From positions 1-33,732 of the forward strand of contig JAAXHN010000028.1 in assembly GCA_012270885.1 (NCBI GenBank): 33,732 nucleotides of DNA, in the 5' to 3' direction. The notes beneath the pieces were generated by a model, which saw only the letters and a program-made list of their open reading frames with translations, had not been told where the DNA came from and did no database searches. Within the stretch, counting starts at the first letter, position 1; the number at the start of each line of letters is the position of its first letter. Positions 18,009 to 27,791 of the stretch are shown in pieces. A program made the translations under genes and the position numbers. Source of the DNA: Acidimicrobiia bacterium (lineage in GTDB: Bacteria; Actinomycetota; Acidimicrobiia; Spongiisociales; ZC4RG35).

Positions 18009-19073
18009 ATGGTTCTGGCCGATCTCGGCGCCCGCGTGACAGTTGTCGACCGGCCCGCCGGTGGCATCGACTACGCGGCGGGTCAAGCCATTCTCAATCG
18101 GGGCAAGCGCTCGATTGCGGTTGATCTCAAGACACCGGAAGGCACCCAAGTCGCTCTCGGTCTGGCCGAGGAGGCCGACATACTCATCGAAGGCTTCAGA
18201 CCCGGGGTGGCGGAGCGCCTCGGCGTGGGTCCCGACGCTTGCCTGGAGAGAAATCCGCAGCTGGTCTATGGGCGGATCACCGGCTGGGGGCAGGAAGGAC
18301 CCCTGTCGCATACAGCCGGGCACGACATCAATTACATCGCAATCGCAGGAGCCTTGCACTCCATCGGGCCACCGGAACGGCCCGTGGTCCCTCTCAACCT
18401 GATCGCCGACTACGGCGGGGGCGGGATGCTGCTGGTTTCAGGGGTGCTCGCCGCCTTGATCTCCGCCCATACCACCGGGAGGGGACAGGTGGTGGACGCC
18501 GCCATGGTGGACGGGACCGCCCTTCTCACCGCCATCATGCACGCTGGGATAGCGGGAGGTTGGTGGGCATCGCAGCGCCGGTCCAACTTCCTGGACGGGG
18601 CAGCTCCCTTTTACGACGTCTACGAAACCTCCGACGGTCAGCATGTGGCGGTGGGGTGCCTCGAGGAACAGTTTCTCGAGGAGATGTGCACCAGGCTGGG
18701 TGTGGACCGTCGTGGTCTACCTCACCGCTTCGATCCCAGAGGATGGCCGGAACTTCGGCGGCGTCTGGCGGAGACCTTTCGCAAGAAGACCCGCGACGAA
18801 TGGGCAGAGGAGTTCGCGGACGGGGACGCGTGCGTGTCGCCGGTGCTGAGACTGACCGAAGCCACCCGGCACCCTCACATGCAGGCACGGTCCACTTTCA
18901 TAGGGGTGGGAGGATGGACACAGCCCGCGCCGGCGCCCCGGTTCTCAGAAACCATTGTCGGACACCCACCTCCCGCCCCGACTCGCGGAGAACACACCAC
19001 CGAGATTCTGACTGACCTCGGGCTTTCGTCCGCGCAGATAGATAAACTTCGGGACACAGGCGTTGTTGTTTGA
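18009..19073 (+). CDS. CaiB/BaiF family CoA-transferase; conserved N-terminus extends upstream to about 17943
   Basis: Upstream in-frame PGPLAGVSVIELAGLGPGPFAG then MVLADLGARVTVVDRP; NRGKRSIAVDLKTPEG; GFRPGVAERLGVGPD; YGRITGWGQEGPL. Confidence 0.9.
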   Translation: MVLADLGARVTVVDRPAGGIDYAAGQAILNRGKRSIAVDLKTPEGTQVALGLAEEADILIEGFRPGVAERLGVGPDACLERNPQLVYGRITGWGQEGPLSHTAGHDINYIAIAGALHSIGPPERPVVPLNLIADYGGGGMLLVSGVLAALISAHTTGRGQVVDAAMVDGTALLTAIMHAGIAGGWWASQRRSNFLDGAAPFYDVYETSDGQHVAVGCLEEQFLEEMCTRLGVDRRGLPHRFDPRGWPELRRRLAETFRKKTRDEWAEEFADGDACVSPVLRLTEATRHPHMQARSTFIGVGGWTQPAPAPRFSETIVGHPPPAPTRGEHTTEILTDLGLSSAQIDKLRDTGVVV

Positions 19074-19094
19074 CTGATAAAGGATGAGCGAGAA

Positions 19095-20945
19095 ATGAAT
19101 GACCGAGACCTTCAATCCGAGCGCCGGCGAATTGAGGAGGCCGTAGAGGGCCTGACATTGGTGGACCTTCTCAACCGAGCGGCGGACAATCACCCCGAAC
19201 GCCCCGCGGCCCGGTGGCAAGGCGGGGACGGGGAGTGGGCAAGCCTGACCTGGGAGGAAATGCGGGGCATCTCCCACCAAGCCGCGGCCGGTTTGCAGAC
19301 TCTTGGGGTGGGAAAAGGCGACTTCGTGGGGATCATGGCCGGCGTCCGCCCCGAACATGCCATCGCCGACCTGGGGATCGTCCACACAGGAGCGGTTCCC
19401 ATCACCTTCTATGACACCCTCGCCTCTCCCCAGATCGCCTACATCGGCCACCAGGCAGGCGTGAAGGTTGCCATCCTCGAGAACAAGGAGGTACTGGAAC
19501 GCTGGGAGAATGTTCGCTCCCGGCTTCCCCGGCTGGAGCATGTCGTTCTCTTGGACACCTCAACGGACGATCTCCCAGACGGCGTCACCTCCTGGGAGAC
19601 GATCCTGGCCCGGGGCGCCGAACTGTTGGGCTCCGATCCTGAGGCCGTGACCCGCTCCGCGGCAGAGGTGACACCGTCCGATCTGGCCACCCTGATTTAC
19701 ACATCCGGGACCACCGGCCACCCCAAGGGGGTGATGATCACCCACCGCAATGTCGCCTGGACGGCCGAGTGCATATTCCGCACCCTGAGCATCCCGGAGC
19801 ACTTCCGGACGGTGGCCTATCTTCCTTTCGCGCACATCGCCACCCGGGCCGGCACCCACTACATACCCATCTCCACCGCAGGCGAGGTCTACTACTGCCC
19901 TGATATCACCGCGGTGGCCGACTATGCGCGGGCCTGCCGTCCCCAGGCTTTCCTCGGCGTGCCGCGGGTCTGGGAGAAATTCCAGGCTCGGTTGCTCGAG
20001 GCCCTGGAGGCCGATCCGAAGCGCCGCGACCTGGTGATGAAAGCGATCGCCAACGGCAAGAAGGTGGTGGAGGGCCGGGTGTCGGGAAAGAAGGCCTCCC
20101 TGGGCAGCCGGATCAAGCATGCCCTGTTCGACCGGATCATCTTCTCCAAGATCAGGGCACGCCTCGGCATGGATGAACTGGCATTGGCTGTGACCGCCGC
20201 CGCTCCGATCAGCCGGGACCTCCTGGTCTTCTTCCACGCCTTGGGTGTCCCCCTCTATGAGGTATACGGGATGAGCGAAAACACCGGTCCGTCCACATGC
20301 ACGACCCCGGACAACCCTGCCCTGGGCACGGTGGGCAAACCCTTCATGGGAGTGGAGGTGGAGACCGTCGACGACGGCGAGATCCGAGTGAGGGGAGGAG
20401 TGGTGACCGCCGGCTACTACCGCATGCCCGAGGAAACCTCCAGCACCTTCTCCGAGGACGGATGGCTGTACTCGGGGGACCTGGGGGAGTGGGACGACGA
20501 TGGAAACCTGAAGGTGGTGGGACGGAAGAAAGAGATCATCATCACCTCATCCGGTAAGAACGTGGCGCCCGCCACCCTGGAGACCGCCCTTTCCAGCCAC
20601 CCCCTGGTGGCAGGGGTGTGCATGGTGGGAGACAACCGGCCGTACTTGACCATGCTGGTCTCGCTCGATCCCCAGGAAACACCCGGCTGGGCCGAGCAGA
20701 AGGGGATTGTCGCTGACGACTGGGCAGGTCTCACCACCCACCCCGAGGTGATCACAGAGATAACCTCCACCGTGGAGAGCGCCAATCGCATGGTGGCCCG
20801 GGCCGAGCAGGTCAAGAATACCGCCATCGTTCCGGACGTATGGGACCCCGATTCCGGCGAGATCACCCCCACCATGAAAGTGAGGCGGCATGTGGTCCTC
20901 GATAAGTACTCCGGTCTGATCGAGGATCTCTATCAGGACGCCTAA
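19095..20945 (+). CDS. AMP-dependent long-chain fatty-acid-CoA ligase
   Basis: YTSGTTGHPKGVMITHRN, YGMSENTG, GWLYSGDLGEWDDDGNLKVVGRKKEIIITSSGKNVAP. Confidence 0.94.
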   Translation: MNDRDLQSERRRIEEAVEGLTLVDLLNRAADNHPERPAARWQGGDGEWASLTWEEMRGISHQAAAGLQTLGVGKGDFVGIMAGVRPEHAIADLGIVHTGAVPITFYDTLASPQIAYIGHQAGVKVAILENKEVLERWENVRSRLPRLEHVVLLDTSTDDLPDGVTSWETILARGAELLGSDPEAVTRSAAEVTPSDLATLIYTSGTTGHPKGVMITHRNVAWTAECIFRTLSIPEHFRTVAYLPFAHIATRAGTHYIPISTAGEVYYCPDITAVADYARACRPQAFLGVPRVWEKFQARLLEALEADPKRRDLVMKAIANGKKVVEGRVSGKKASLGSRIKHALFDRIIFSKIRARLGMDELALAVTAAAPISRDLLVFFHALGVPLYEVYGMSENTGPSTCTTPDNPALGTVGKPFMGVEVETVDDGEIRVRGGVVTAGYYRMPEETSSTFSEDGWLYSGDLGEWDDDGNLKVVGRKKEIIITSSGKNVAPATLETALSSHPLVAGVCMVGDNRPYLTMLVSLDPQETPGWAEQKGIVADDWAGLTTHPEVITEITSTVESANRMVARAEQVKNTAIVPDVWDPDSGEITPTMKVRRHVVLDKYSGLIEDLYQDA

Positions 20946-20971
20946 ACCCAACCGAGACAGGAGACCTGGCT

Positions 20972-21877
20972 TTGTCTGATATCACATTTGACCAAAAGGT
21001 GGCTATCGTCACTGGCGCGGGAGGCGGCCTGGGTCGGAGCTATGCGCTGGAACTGGCCCGCCGCGGGGCACGCGTGGTGGTGAACGACCTGGGAGGGGCT
21101 ATCGACGGCACGGGCGGCTCCAACCGCCCGGCGGACCTAGTGGTCCAGGAGATCGCGGACCGGGGCGGGGAGGCGGTGGCCAACTACGACTCGGTGGCCA
21201 CGCCCGAGAGCGGAGCTTCGATCGTCCAAACCGCCCTCGACGCCTTCGGAACGGTGGATGTGGTGATCAACAACGCCGGGATTCTCCGGGACCGCAGCTT
21301 CGGCAACCTCACCATCGGGGAACTGCAAGCCGTGGTGGATGTACATCTCCTCGGCGCTTTCTATGTCTCCCTCCCAGCTTTTCCGATCATGAAGAAGAAG
21401 GGATACGGTCGGTTGGTGTTCACTTCCTCCAATGCCGGGATCTTCGGCAACTTCGGACAGACCAACTACGGTGCGGCCAAGGCCGGGCTGGTGGGATTCT
21501 CCAACGTGCTGGCCATCGAGGGCGCCAAGTACAACATCAAGTCCAACGTGATCGCTCCGGTTGCCCGCACCCGTCTGACTGAGGAGCTTCTGGGACCTCT
21601 AACCGAGCTTGTCGATCCCGATCAGGTCACTCCCATGGTCGTGTATCTCTGCTCCGAGGCCAACCAGTTCAGCCATGAGATCTTCACCGCCGGAGGCGGC
21701 CGATACGGACGCATCTTCATCGGCACCAACCAGGGGTGGTTCTCGGGGATAAAGGTCGTGCCCTCCGTGGAGGAGATCCGCGACCATCTCGATGAGATCC
21801 GGGACATCTCGGACTACGAGATCCCGATGAGCTCCACCGAGGAGATCATGCTGATCGGCAAGGCCATGGGAGGCTGA
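20972..21877 (+). CDS. SDR-family 3-hydroxyacyl-CoA dehydrogenase (MFE-2 type)
   Basis: KVAIVTGAGGGLGRSYALELARRGARVVVNDLGG; INNAGILRDRSF; YGAAKAGLVGFSN. Confidence 0.92.
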   Translation: MSDITFDQKVAIVTGAGGGLGRSYALELARRGARVVVNDLGGAIDGTGGSNRPADLVVQEIADRGGEAVANYDSVATPESGASIVQTALDAFGTVDVVINNAGILRDRSFGNLTIGELQAVVDVHLLGAFYVSLPAFPIMKKKGYGRLVFTSSNAGIFGNFGQTNYGAAKAGLVGFSNVLAIEGAKYNIKSNVIAPVARTRLTEELLGPLTELVDPDQVTPMVVYLCSEANQFSHEIFTAGGGRYGRIFIGTNQGWFSGIKVVPSVEEIRDHLDEIRDISDYEIPMSSTEEIMLIGKAMGG

Positions 21878-21878
21878 A

Positions 21879-22733
21879 GTGCCCATCGATATCGAGGCCG
21901 CACTGGCGTCCGAACTTCCGGCCGGCAATTTTGTCTGGGATGAGGACCGGGTGATCCTCTACCAACTTGGATTGGGAGCGGGTTCGCCTCCCACCGACCC
22001 CCGGGAACTCTCCTACACCTACGAAGGCAGCCTGGCGGTGCTGCCCTCCTTCGGTACGATCGCGGCCTCGACCTCCATGACGGCGATCTCGTATGCCCGG
22101 GGGGTGGACATAAACTGGGCGCTGCTGCTGCACGGAGAGCAGGACCTGGAACTCGAGGGACCGATCCCGAGAACCGGAGAAGTGGTCAGCCAGCCCCGCA
22201 TCGCCAACATCTACGACAAGGGCCGGGCCGCCCTGATGATAGTGGAGGTGATCTCCACCGACCGCGGGACCGGAGAGTTGCTGTTCACCAACCGCGCCTC
22301 GCTCTTCATCCGCGGCGAAGGGGGATGGGGAGGAGACCCAGGACCCAAGGCTTCCAATCAGGCGCCCGCCCGGGAACCGGACCACATCGTCCGGTCATCC
22401 ACGCTCCCTCAACAGGCTTTGCTGTATCGCCTGTCGGGAGACAAGAACCCCCTGCATGCCGATCCAGCCTTTGCCGCCCTGGGGGGATTCGACCGCCCCA
22501 TCCTTCACGGTCTGTGCACCTACGGAATAGTCTGCAAGGCTGCGGTAGACACGGTGCTGGGAGGAGACCCGCGACGAGCCCGGCGCTATCAGGCCCGGTT
22601 TGCGGGAGTTTTGTTCCCCGGGGAGACGGTGGTGACCAGCATGTGGGTTGAAGAGGACAAGATTCTCCTCGAAGCGTCGGCGGAGGAGCGGGATGCTACC
22701 GTCCTCTCCAACGCCGCCCTGTGGGTGTCCTGA
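21879..22733 (+). CDS. MaoC-family (hydratase 2-type) enoyl-CoA hydratase
   Basis: QQALLYRLSGDKNPLHADPAFAALGGFDRPILHGLCTYGIVCKA. Confidence 0.92.
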   Translation: MPIDIEAALASELPAGNFVWDEDRVILYQLGLGAGSPPTDPRELSYTYEGSLAVLPSFGTIAASTSMTAISYARGVDINWALLLHGEQDLELEGPIPRTGEVVSQPRIANIYDKGRAALMIVEVISTDRGTGELLFTNRASLFIRGEGGWGGDPGPKASNQAPAREPDHIVRSSTLPQQALLYRLSGDKNPLHADPAFAALGGFDRPILHGLCTYGIVCKAAVDTVLGGDPRRARRYQARFAGVLFPGETVVTSMWVEEDKILLEASAEERDATVLSNAALWVS

Positions 22734-23939
22734 ATGGATGGGTTCGAGACGACAGAGGCCGCCATCCGAGACTCCATAGAAGATAGGGTTGACCGGCTGC
22801 TGTCGGGCCATCCACCCGCTGAGACCAGTCCGGAGCAGTTCTGGGGCGCACAGTTCGATCTGGGGCTGGCCTGGCCGTCCTTTCCGGAGGGAATGGGAGG
22901 GATGGGAGCCTCTCCCGGCCAAGCCGCCCTGGCAACCACGGCCCTGGCGAAGGCGGGAGCCCCTACGGACAACATCGGCCGCAACCTGATCGGCTACGGC
23001 ATGGGCGCTCCCACGGTCGCGGTCCACGGGACCCCCGAACAGCGAGACCGCTGGCTGCGCAAGCTGTTTACAGCAGAGGAGATCTGGTGCCAACTCTTCA
23101 GTGAACCGGGAGCGGGGTCGGACGCCGCCGGCATAGGAACCCGCGCCATCCGCGATGGCGAGGAATGGGTGGTGAACGGCCAGAAGGTGTGGACCACCTT
23201 CGGGCACACCGCCAAGTGGGGGATGCTCACCGCCCGCACGAACCCTGGAGTTCCCAAGCACCGGGGCATCACCTACTTCATAATCGACATGGACCAGCCC
23301 GGGGTGGAGGTGCGGCCGCTTCGCCAGATAACCGGCGAGGCCGAGTTCAATGAGGTGTATTTCAACGATGCCCGAGTCCCTGAGGCCGACCGGCTGGGAG
23401 GAGTGGGGGAGGGGTGGCGAGTCTCCATCACCACCCTCATGAACGAGCGGGTGATAATCGGAGAGAGCATCAGCCCCCGCGGAGAGGGCGCCATCGCCAC
23501 CGCGGTGGAGGTGTGGCGCAACTCGGGCAGCAACGACCAGGCCCGCCGTGATGAGCTCATCCGGCTGTGGGTGGATGCGGAAGCGATGCGACTCACCAGC
23601 ATGCGGGACCGGATGGCCCGGCTACGGGGAACGCCCGGACCAGAGGGATCCACCCTCAAGCTCCAGTGGGCCGAATTGCGCAAACAGACCTTCGCCTGGG
23701 CCGTGAACATGATGGGAGCCGAAGGGATGCTCTATCCCGAAGCATACGAATTCCGCTCCCCCGAGACCATGGCTGTCGACCACAGCCCCCAGTGGGAGTT
23801 TCTCCGCTCCCGCGCCAATTCCATAGAAGGGGGGACTTCGGAGATCCTGCGCAATGTGATAGGAGAGCGGGTCCTCGGTCTGCCCCGGGAGCCACGGGTG
23901 GATCTCGAGTCTGCCTGGAAGGACATCCCGCGCAGCTGA
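22734..23939 (+). CDS. Acyl-CoA dehydrogenase
   Basis: CQLFSEPGAGSDAAGIGTRAIRDGEEWVVNGQKVWTTFGHTAKWGMLTART; SIEGGTSEILRNVIGERVLGLPREPR. Confidence 0.94.
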   Translation: MDGFETTEAAIRDSIEDRVDRLLSGHPPAETSPEQFWGAQFDLGLAWPSFPEGMGGMGASPGQAALATTALAKAGAPTDNIGRNLIGYGMGAPTVAVHGTPEQRDRWLRKLFTAEEIWCQLFSEPGAGSDAAGIGTRAIRDGEEWVVNGQKVWTTFGHTAKWGMLTARTNPGVPKHRGITYFIIDMDQPGVEVRPLRQITGEAEFNEVYFNDARVPEADRLGGVGEGWRVSITTLMNERVIIGESISPRGEGAIATAVEVWRNSGSNDQARRDELIRLWVDAEAMRLTSMRDRMARLRGTPGPEGSTLKLQWAELRKQTFAWAVNMMGAEGMLYPEAYEFRSPETMAVDHSPQWEFLRSRANSIEGGTSEILRNVIGERVLGLPREPRVDLESAWKDIPRS

Positions 23940-23997
23940 TCCCTCCGCAGGACCCGGCAATCTGGCGGCCAACCGCTGGGCTATTCTCTCGGGTGCC

Positions 23998-24966
23998 ATG
24001 GCGCGGGTAGTAGTAACCAGGCCCATCAATCCTCGAGCGGCGGGACTGCTGCAGGGACACGAGGTCTGGACCTGGCCGGAGAACCGGACCATGCCCCGAG
24101 GACTGCTCCTGGAGCAAATCGCAGACGTCGACGGGGCACTGGTCATGCTCACCGACCGCGTGGATGACGAGTTCCTGGAGGCGGGGGTTCGGCTGACGGT
24201 CGTGTCCCAGATGGCGGTAGGCGTGGACAACATCGATCTGGACGCCTGCACCCGGCGGGGGATACCGGTGGGCCACACACCAGACGTCCTCACCGAGACC
24301 ACTGCCGACATGGCCTGGGCGCTCCTGGCAGCGGCCGCGCGGCGCATCCCCGAGGGAAGAGACTATGTCCTTGGGGGCCACTGGCGGGAGTGGGACCCGG
24401 ATCTCCTGCTGGGAAGCGACCTGTGGGGAACCACTCTGGGAGTCGTTGGAATGGGAAGGATCGGCGCGGCGGTAGCCCGAAGAGCGGCGGGCTTCTCGAT
24501 GCGAGTGGTGTACAACTCCCGGTCACCCAAGCTCGAGGCCGAGGAGGAGACGGGAGCCACCTACAGGGCTTTGGGAGACCTTCTCTCGGAGGCCGACCAT
24601 GTGGTTGTCACCGCCGCCTACACACCCGAGACCCACCATCTGATCGACCGTGCCGCCCTCGCCCGGATGAAACCCACCGCCACGCTTGTGAACATCGCCC
24701 GCGGGCCCCTGGTAGACCCCGACGCTCTTTCCCAAGCCCTTCGGTCCGCCGTGATCCGAGCAGCGGCCCTTGATGTGACCGACCCCGAGCCCATCCCGGC
24801 CGACCATGAACTGCTATCTCTTCCAAACTGCCTGGTAATACCCCATCTGGGATCCGCCAGCCGCGGCACCCGCCTGGCCATGGCCACCCGCGCGGTGGAA
24901 AACCTCTTGGCGGGCGTTGCCGGAAAACCCGTGCCGTGGTGCGCAAACCCGGATGTCTATTCCTGA
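23998..24966 (+). CDS. D-isomer-specific 2-hydroxyacid dehydrogenase (glyoxylate/hydroxypyruvate reductase-like)
   Basis: VSQMAVGVDNIDLDACTRRGIPVGHTPDVLTETTADMAWALLAAAARRI; GVVGMGRIGAAVARRAAGF; VNIARGPLVDPDAL. Confidence 0.92.
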   Translation: MARVVVTRPINPRAAGLLQGHEVWTWPENRTMPRGLLLEQIADVDGALVMLTDRVDDEFLEAGVRLTVVSQMAVGVDNIDLDACTRRGIPVGHTPDVLTETTADMAWALLAAAARRIPEGRDYVLGGHWREWDPDLLLGSDLWGTTLGVVGMGRIGAAVARRAAGFSMRVVYNSRSPKLEAEEETGATYRALGDLLSEADHVVVTAAYTPETHHLIDRAALARMKPTATLVNIARGPLVDPDALSQALRSAVIRAAALDVTDPEPIPADHELLSLPNCLVIPHLGSASRGTRLAMATRAVENLLAGVAGKPVPWCANPDVYS

Positions 24967-25050
24967 GGAGGACGGGAAGCGGGCGTGTTCCTATCCCGAC
25001 CCGAAGGCTAAATGGAAAGTTGAGATATAAATTGAGCCTTTAGTGGAGGG

Positions 25051-25743
25051 TTATACACCCGGGACTCCGCTAAGAACTGCCCCCGGTTGGATGGCGAGCA
25101 GCACTCCTTGGCGAACAGTGACCTCTGCAACGGCCTCGACGAACCGATTCGAGACGCCCCGGGTGCTGCCGGCGGCCAGAGTCGCGTTCTCCAATGGCCA
25201 ATGAAGGCCTGCCGAGGTAACCCCGATGGCGTGACCACCAAGGGGTACCAGGGAAACCAGGTCTCCCGGTCGTCCACGCATAGTTGCTTGATGGCGTACC
25301 ACGGTCGCCAGGTCTTCCCCGGCAAGCCAAAGGATTTCTGCTCCGGCCCAGCGATGGTCGCCCAACAACTCGGCGTTGGCCAGTAGGTGGTCCAGTCTCC
25401 CTCCGTGTCCGCCAACGACCACCACCGTGTTGGCGCGCCGGACCGCCGCCGCGATAGCCAGTTCCAGATCGGTGTAGTCCTTGTTCTCGGGGTATTCCTC
25501 CAGCTCGCCTTCGTGTCGATCAGAAGCGCCCAGGGAAACCGAGTCAAGGTCTCCAACCAGCAAATCGGCATCGTATCCCAAGCGGTGGGCGTGGTCGAGT
25601 CCCGAATCAGCAGCGATGACAAAAGACTCTCGAGGGATCCAGCGAACGGCCTCCACTGGGGGTGGGTCGCCACCTGCGAACACCGCCACCCATCGCTCGG
25701 GCGGCATCCCAGTCATCTCGGGAAGGCTAACACCCCCGGGCAT
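25051..25743 (-). CDS. thiN: Thiamine pyrophosphokinase family protein
   Basis: FAGGDPPPVEAVRWIPRESFVIAADSGLDHAHRLGYDADLLVGDLDSV; ENKDYTDLELAI; VVGGHGGRLDHLLANAELL. Confidence 0.88.
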   Translation of the reverse strand: MPGGVSLPEMTGMPPERWVAVFAGGDPPPVEAVRWIPRESFVIAADSGLDHAHRLGYDADLLVGDLDSVSLGASDRHEGELEEYPENKDYTDLELAIAAAVRRANTVVVVGGHGGRLDHLLANAELLGDHRWAGAEILWLAGEDLATVVRHQATMRGRPGDLVSLVPLGGHAIGVTSAGLHWPLENATLAAGSTRGVSNRFVEAVAEVTVRQGVLLAIQPGAVLSGVPGV

Positions 25744-26014
25744 TCCAGTGCAGGCGGGATGCGGACCGGGCAGTCGGGAACCGATCCACGCGGCGCCCGG
25801 GGAATTTCAACTACCCGGGGAGAAGAGGAGTAACGGTCAGTACAGCGTCTGCGTCTTACATGAAACCTAAGGCAGCGGGTTCATAGGACCAGGGTGCCTT
25901 CACACAGCTCCAGGGAGCCATGCCAATGACTCCCGCGGTCACCTTTCTCCATCCCTCTGAGCGTTTGCGACTTGCGCCTTGGACACGTTGGGTGCATATG
26001 TCCCATAATAGTCG

Positions 26015-26227
26015 TTATGTTAAGTGGCTCGTATTCGCCGCCCTGGCTGCCGCCTCGATCTCCGCCTGGGTGGCATCCGGCGCCCCTGCTTCCATCAGGG
26101 CGTCCCACTCCGGCGTGTCGAGGAAGATCACTCGCTCAAGGGCGTCCAGTTCGTCCCGGACCTCCGAGACCAAAGCCCGGTAGTCCGACGACAACCGGTG
26201 GTCTCCTCCAACAACGGCGTGGCTGTG
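26015..26227 (-). pseudogene. Remnant of an AMP-dependent acyl-CoA synthetase (internal fragment)
   Basis: Minus-strand in-frame stretch SSDYRALVSEVRDELDALERVIFLDTPEWDALMEAGAPDATQAEIEAAARAANTS resembles the segment preceding the AMP-binding motif in acyl-CoA synthetases. Bounded by stops; no start, no flanking domains. Confidence 0.55.
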
Positions 26228-26471
26228 TCACCCCCTCGCGTACGCTAAGGTCGGCATGTCGCTCCCCCGGTCGATCACCTCTGGGTGAACTATGTCACGC
26301 CTGGGGTGGCGGCAGTAGTCGCTCGGGATGGGCCACAGAGGTTGGGCGTCTGCGGCGGATTTAAAGATCGCTGAGGGCCGTCCCTTCCCAACCCCCCCTC
26401 AGCCACCGGGAAATCCCTCATCAATCCCAGCAGGGCAGACCGGGATAGGAATGGTTGTCTCCTAATCTCCC

Positions 26472-27740
26472 GTGTGGATGGTGAAGGAATCCGATCAACC
26501 GGGCGGTAAGGAGGAGTCTCCCCACACCAGGCATCCGGGGCGTCACCGCCGGGACACCGGATGGAGTGCCTGGGGGTCCCATCGCGGACTGCAGGCGGTG
26601 CTGGCCTTCGTGGTGGCGACTGCGATCGCAACCGCATTCGGGACGGCGGCCCTGTGGCCAACCTCGGAGGGAATCGAGTCCGCAACCGAGAGCGCGGCCG
26701 AGATCGGACTCGCCACCCAGCGGTATGGCGCCACCGTCCGGGAAGTCCGCGACGGTCCCTGCTCCTACTCGACCGACGACAACTCTCACTCCTGCCGTCA
26801 GGTGACGGTTGTGGTTGACGACGGTCCTGCGGTGGGCCAGGTTATAACACTCACCGAGTTCGACCTGGCGTTCGCCGCCACGGTGCCCGACCTGGTTGTG
26901 GACCAGAAGGTGATCCTCGGATACGAACCTGCCACCGACTTCTACTTCTACGCCGACGCGGACCGGCGAACCCCCCTCGCCTGGCTCAGCGCATTGTTCG
27001 CAGTTTTCGTGATCGCCCTGGGGCGCCGCCGGGGAGTGTTGGCCTTGCTGGGGATGGCCGGCACCGTGGCCGTGCTGGTAGCCTTCGTGGCGCCGTCGAT
27101 ACTCGACGGTAACGATCCACTGCTGGTGGCGGTGGTGGCCGCCTCGGCGATAGCCTTCGTCAGCCTGTATCTCATCCACGGGTTCAACTCGATCACAACC
27201 GTCGCCCTGGCCGGAACCCTCTCATCGCTCGGGCTCACGCTGGCGTTGTCGTGGGCTTTCTTCGAGTTCTCCCACTTCACAGGACTTGCCAGCGAGGAAG
27301 CTCTGACCCTCCCCTTCATCACCGGAGGCATCGACCTCGCCTCCCTGATCCTGGGTGGCGCCGTGCTCGGCGCGCTCGGCGCCCTGGACGACATCACGGT
27401 GACGCAGGCTGCCTTGGTGGCCGAACTCCACTATCGCAACCCGGGCCTGGGGACCCGCCAACTGGTTGCATCCGGAGTAAGGGTGGGCCGGGAACACATT
27501 GCCTCCACTGTGAACACGCTGCTGCTGGCTTACGCAGGAGCCAGCTTTCCCCTGCTGATGCTTCTGGCCGTGTCCGACCAATCGCTGGTGATGGTGGCCA
27601 ACTCCGAACTGATCGCCGTGGAGATCGTTCGCACCCTGTGCGGATCGATCGGCCTGGTGGCGGCCGTGCCGATCACCACCGTGCTGGCCGCCCTGGTCGC
27701 CGACCGTCCCGCAAGGCCGTCCCGACCGGGAGCTTGTTAG
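26472..27740 (+). CDS. YibE/F family membrane protein
   Basis: VTVVVDDGPAVGQVITL soluble domain followed by multiple TM segments; GAVLGALGALDDITVTQAALVAELHYRNPGLGTRQLVASGVRVGREHIASTVNTLLLAYAGASFPLLMLL. Confidence 0.9.
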   Translation: MWMVKESDQPGGKEESPHTRHPGRHRRDTGWSAWGSHRGLQAVLAFVVATAIATAFGTAALWPTSEGIESATESAAEIGLATQRYGATVREVRDGPCSYSTDDNSHSCRQVTVVVDDGPAVGQVITLTEFDLAFAATVPDLVVDQKVILGYEPATDFYFYADADRRTPLAWLSALFAVFVIALGRRRGVLALLGMAGTVAVLVAFVAPSILDGNDPLLVAVVAASAIAFVSLYLIHGFNSITTVALAGTLSSLGLTLALSWAFFEFSHFTGLASEEALTLPFITGGIDLASLILGGAVLGALGALDDITVTQAALVAELHYRNPGLGTRQLVASGVRVGREHIASTVNTLLLAYAGASFPLLMLLAVSDQSLVMVANSELIAVEIVRTLCGSIGLVAAVPITTVLAALVADRPARPSRPGAC

Positions 27741-27791
27741 CATCACAGCGTGTGACACTCTGCCGGCATTGGTTCCCAGTCAGGACCGCCC

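Noticed and set aside
25004-25040. AAGGCT...AGCCTT inverted repeat between the 2-hydroxyacid dehydrogenase and thiN genes as a bidirectional terminator
   Set aside because: Arms only 6 bp with a 25-nt loop; no T-tract.
25796-25819. Two CCCGGG sites flanking GAATTTCAACTA upstream of thiN, considered as a hairpin or riboswitch
   Set aside because: CCCGGG is self-palindromic and frequent in GC-rich DNA; no TPP-riboswitch core motifs recognised.
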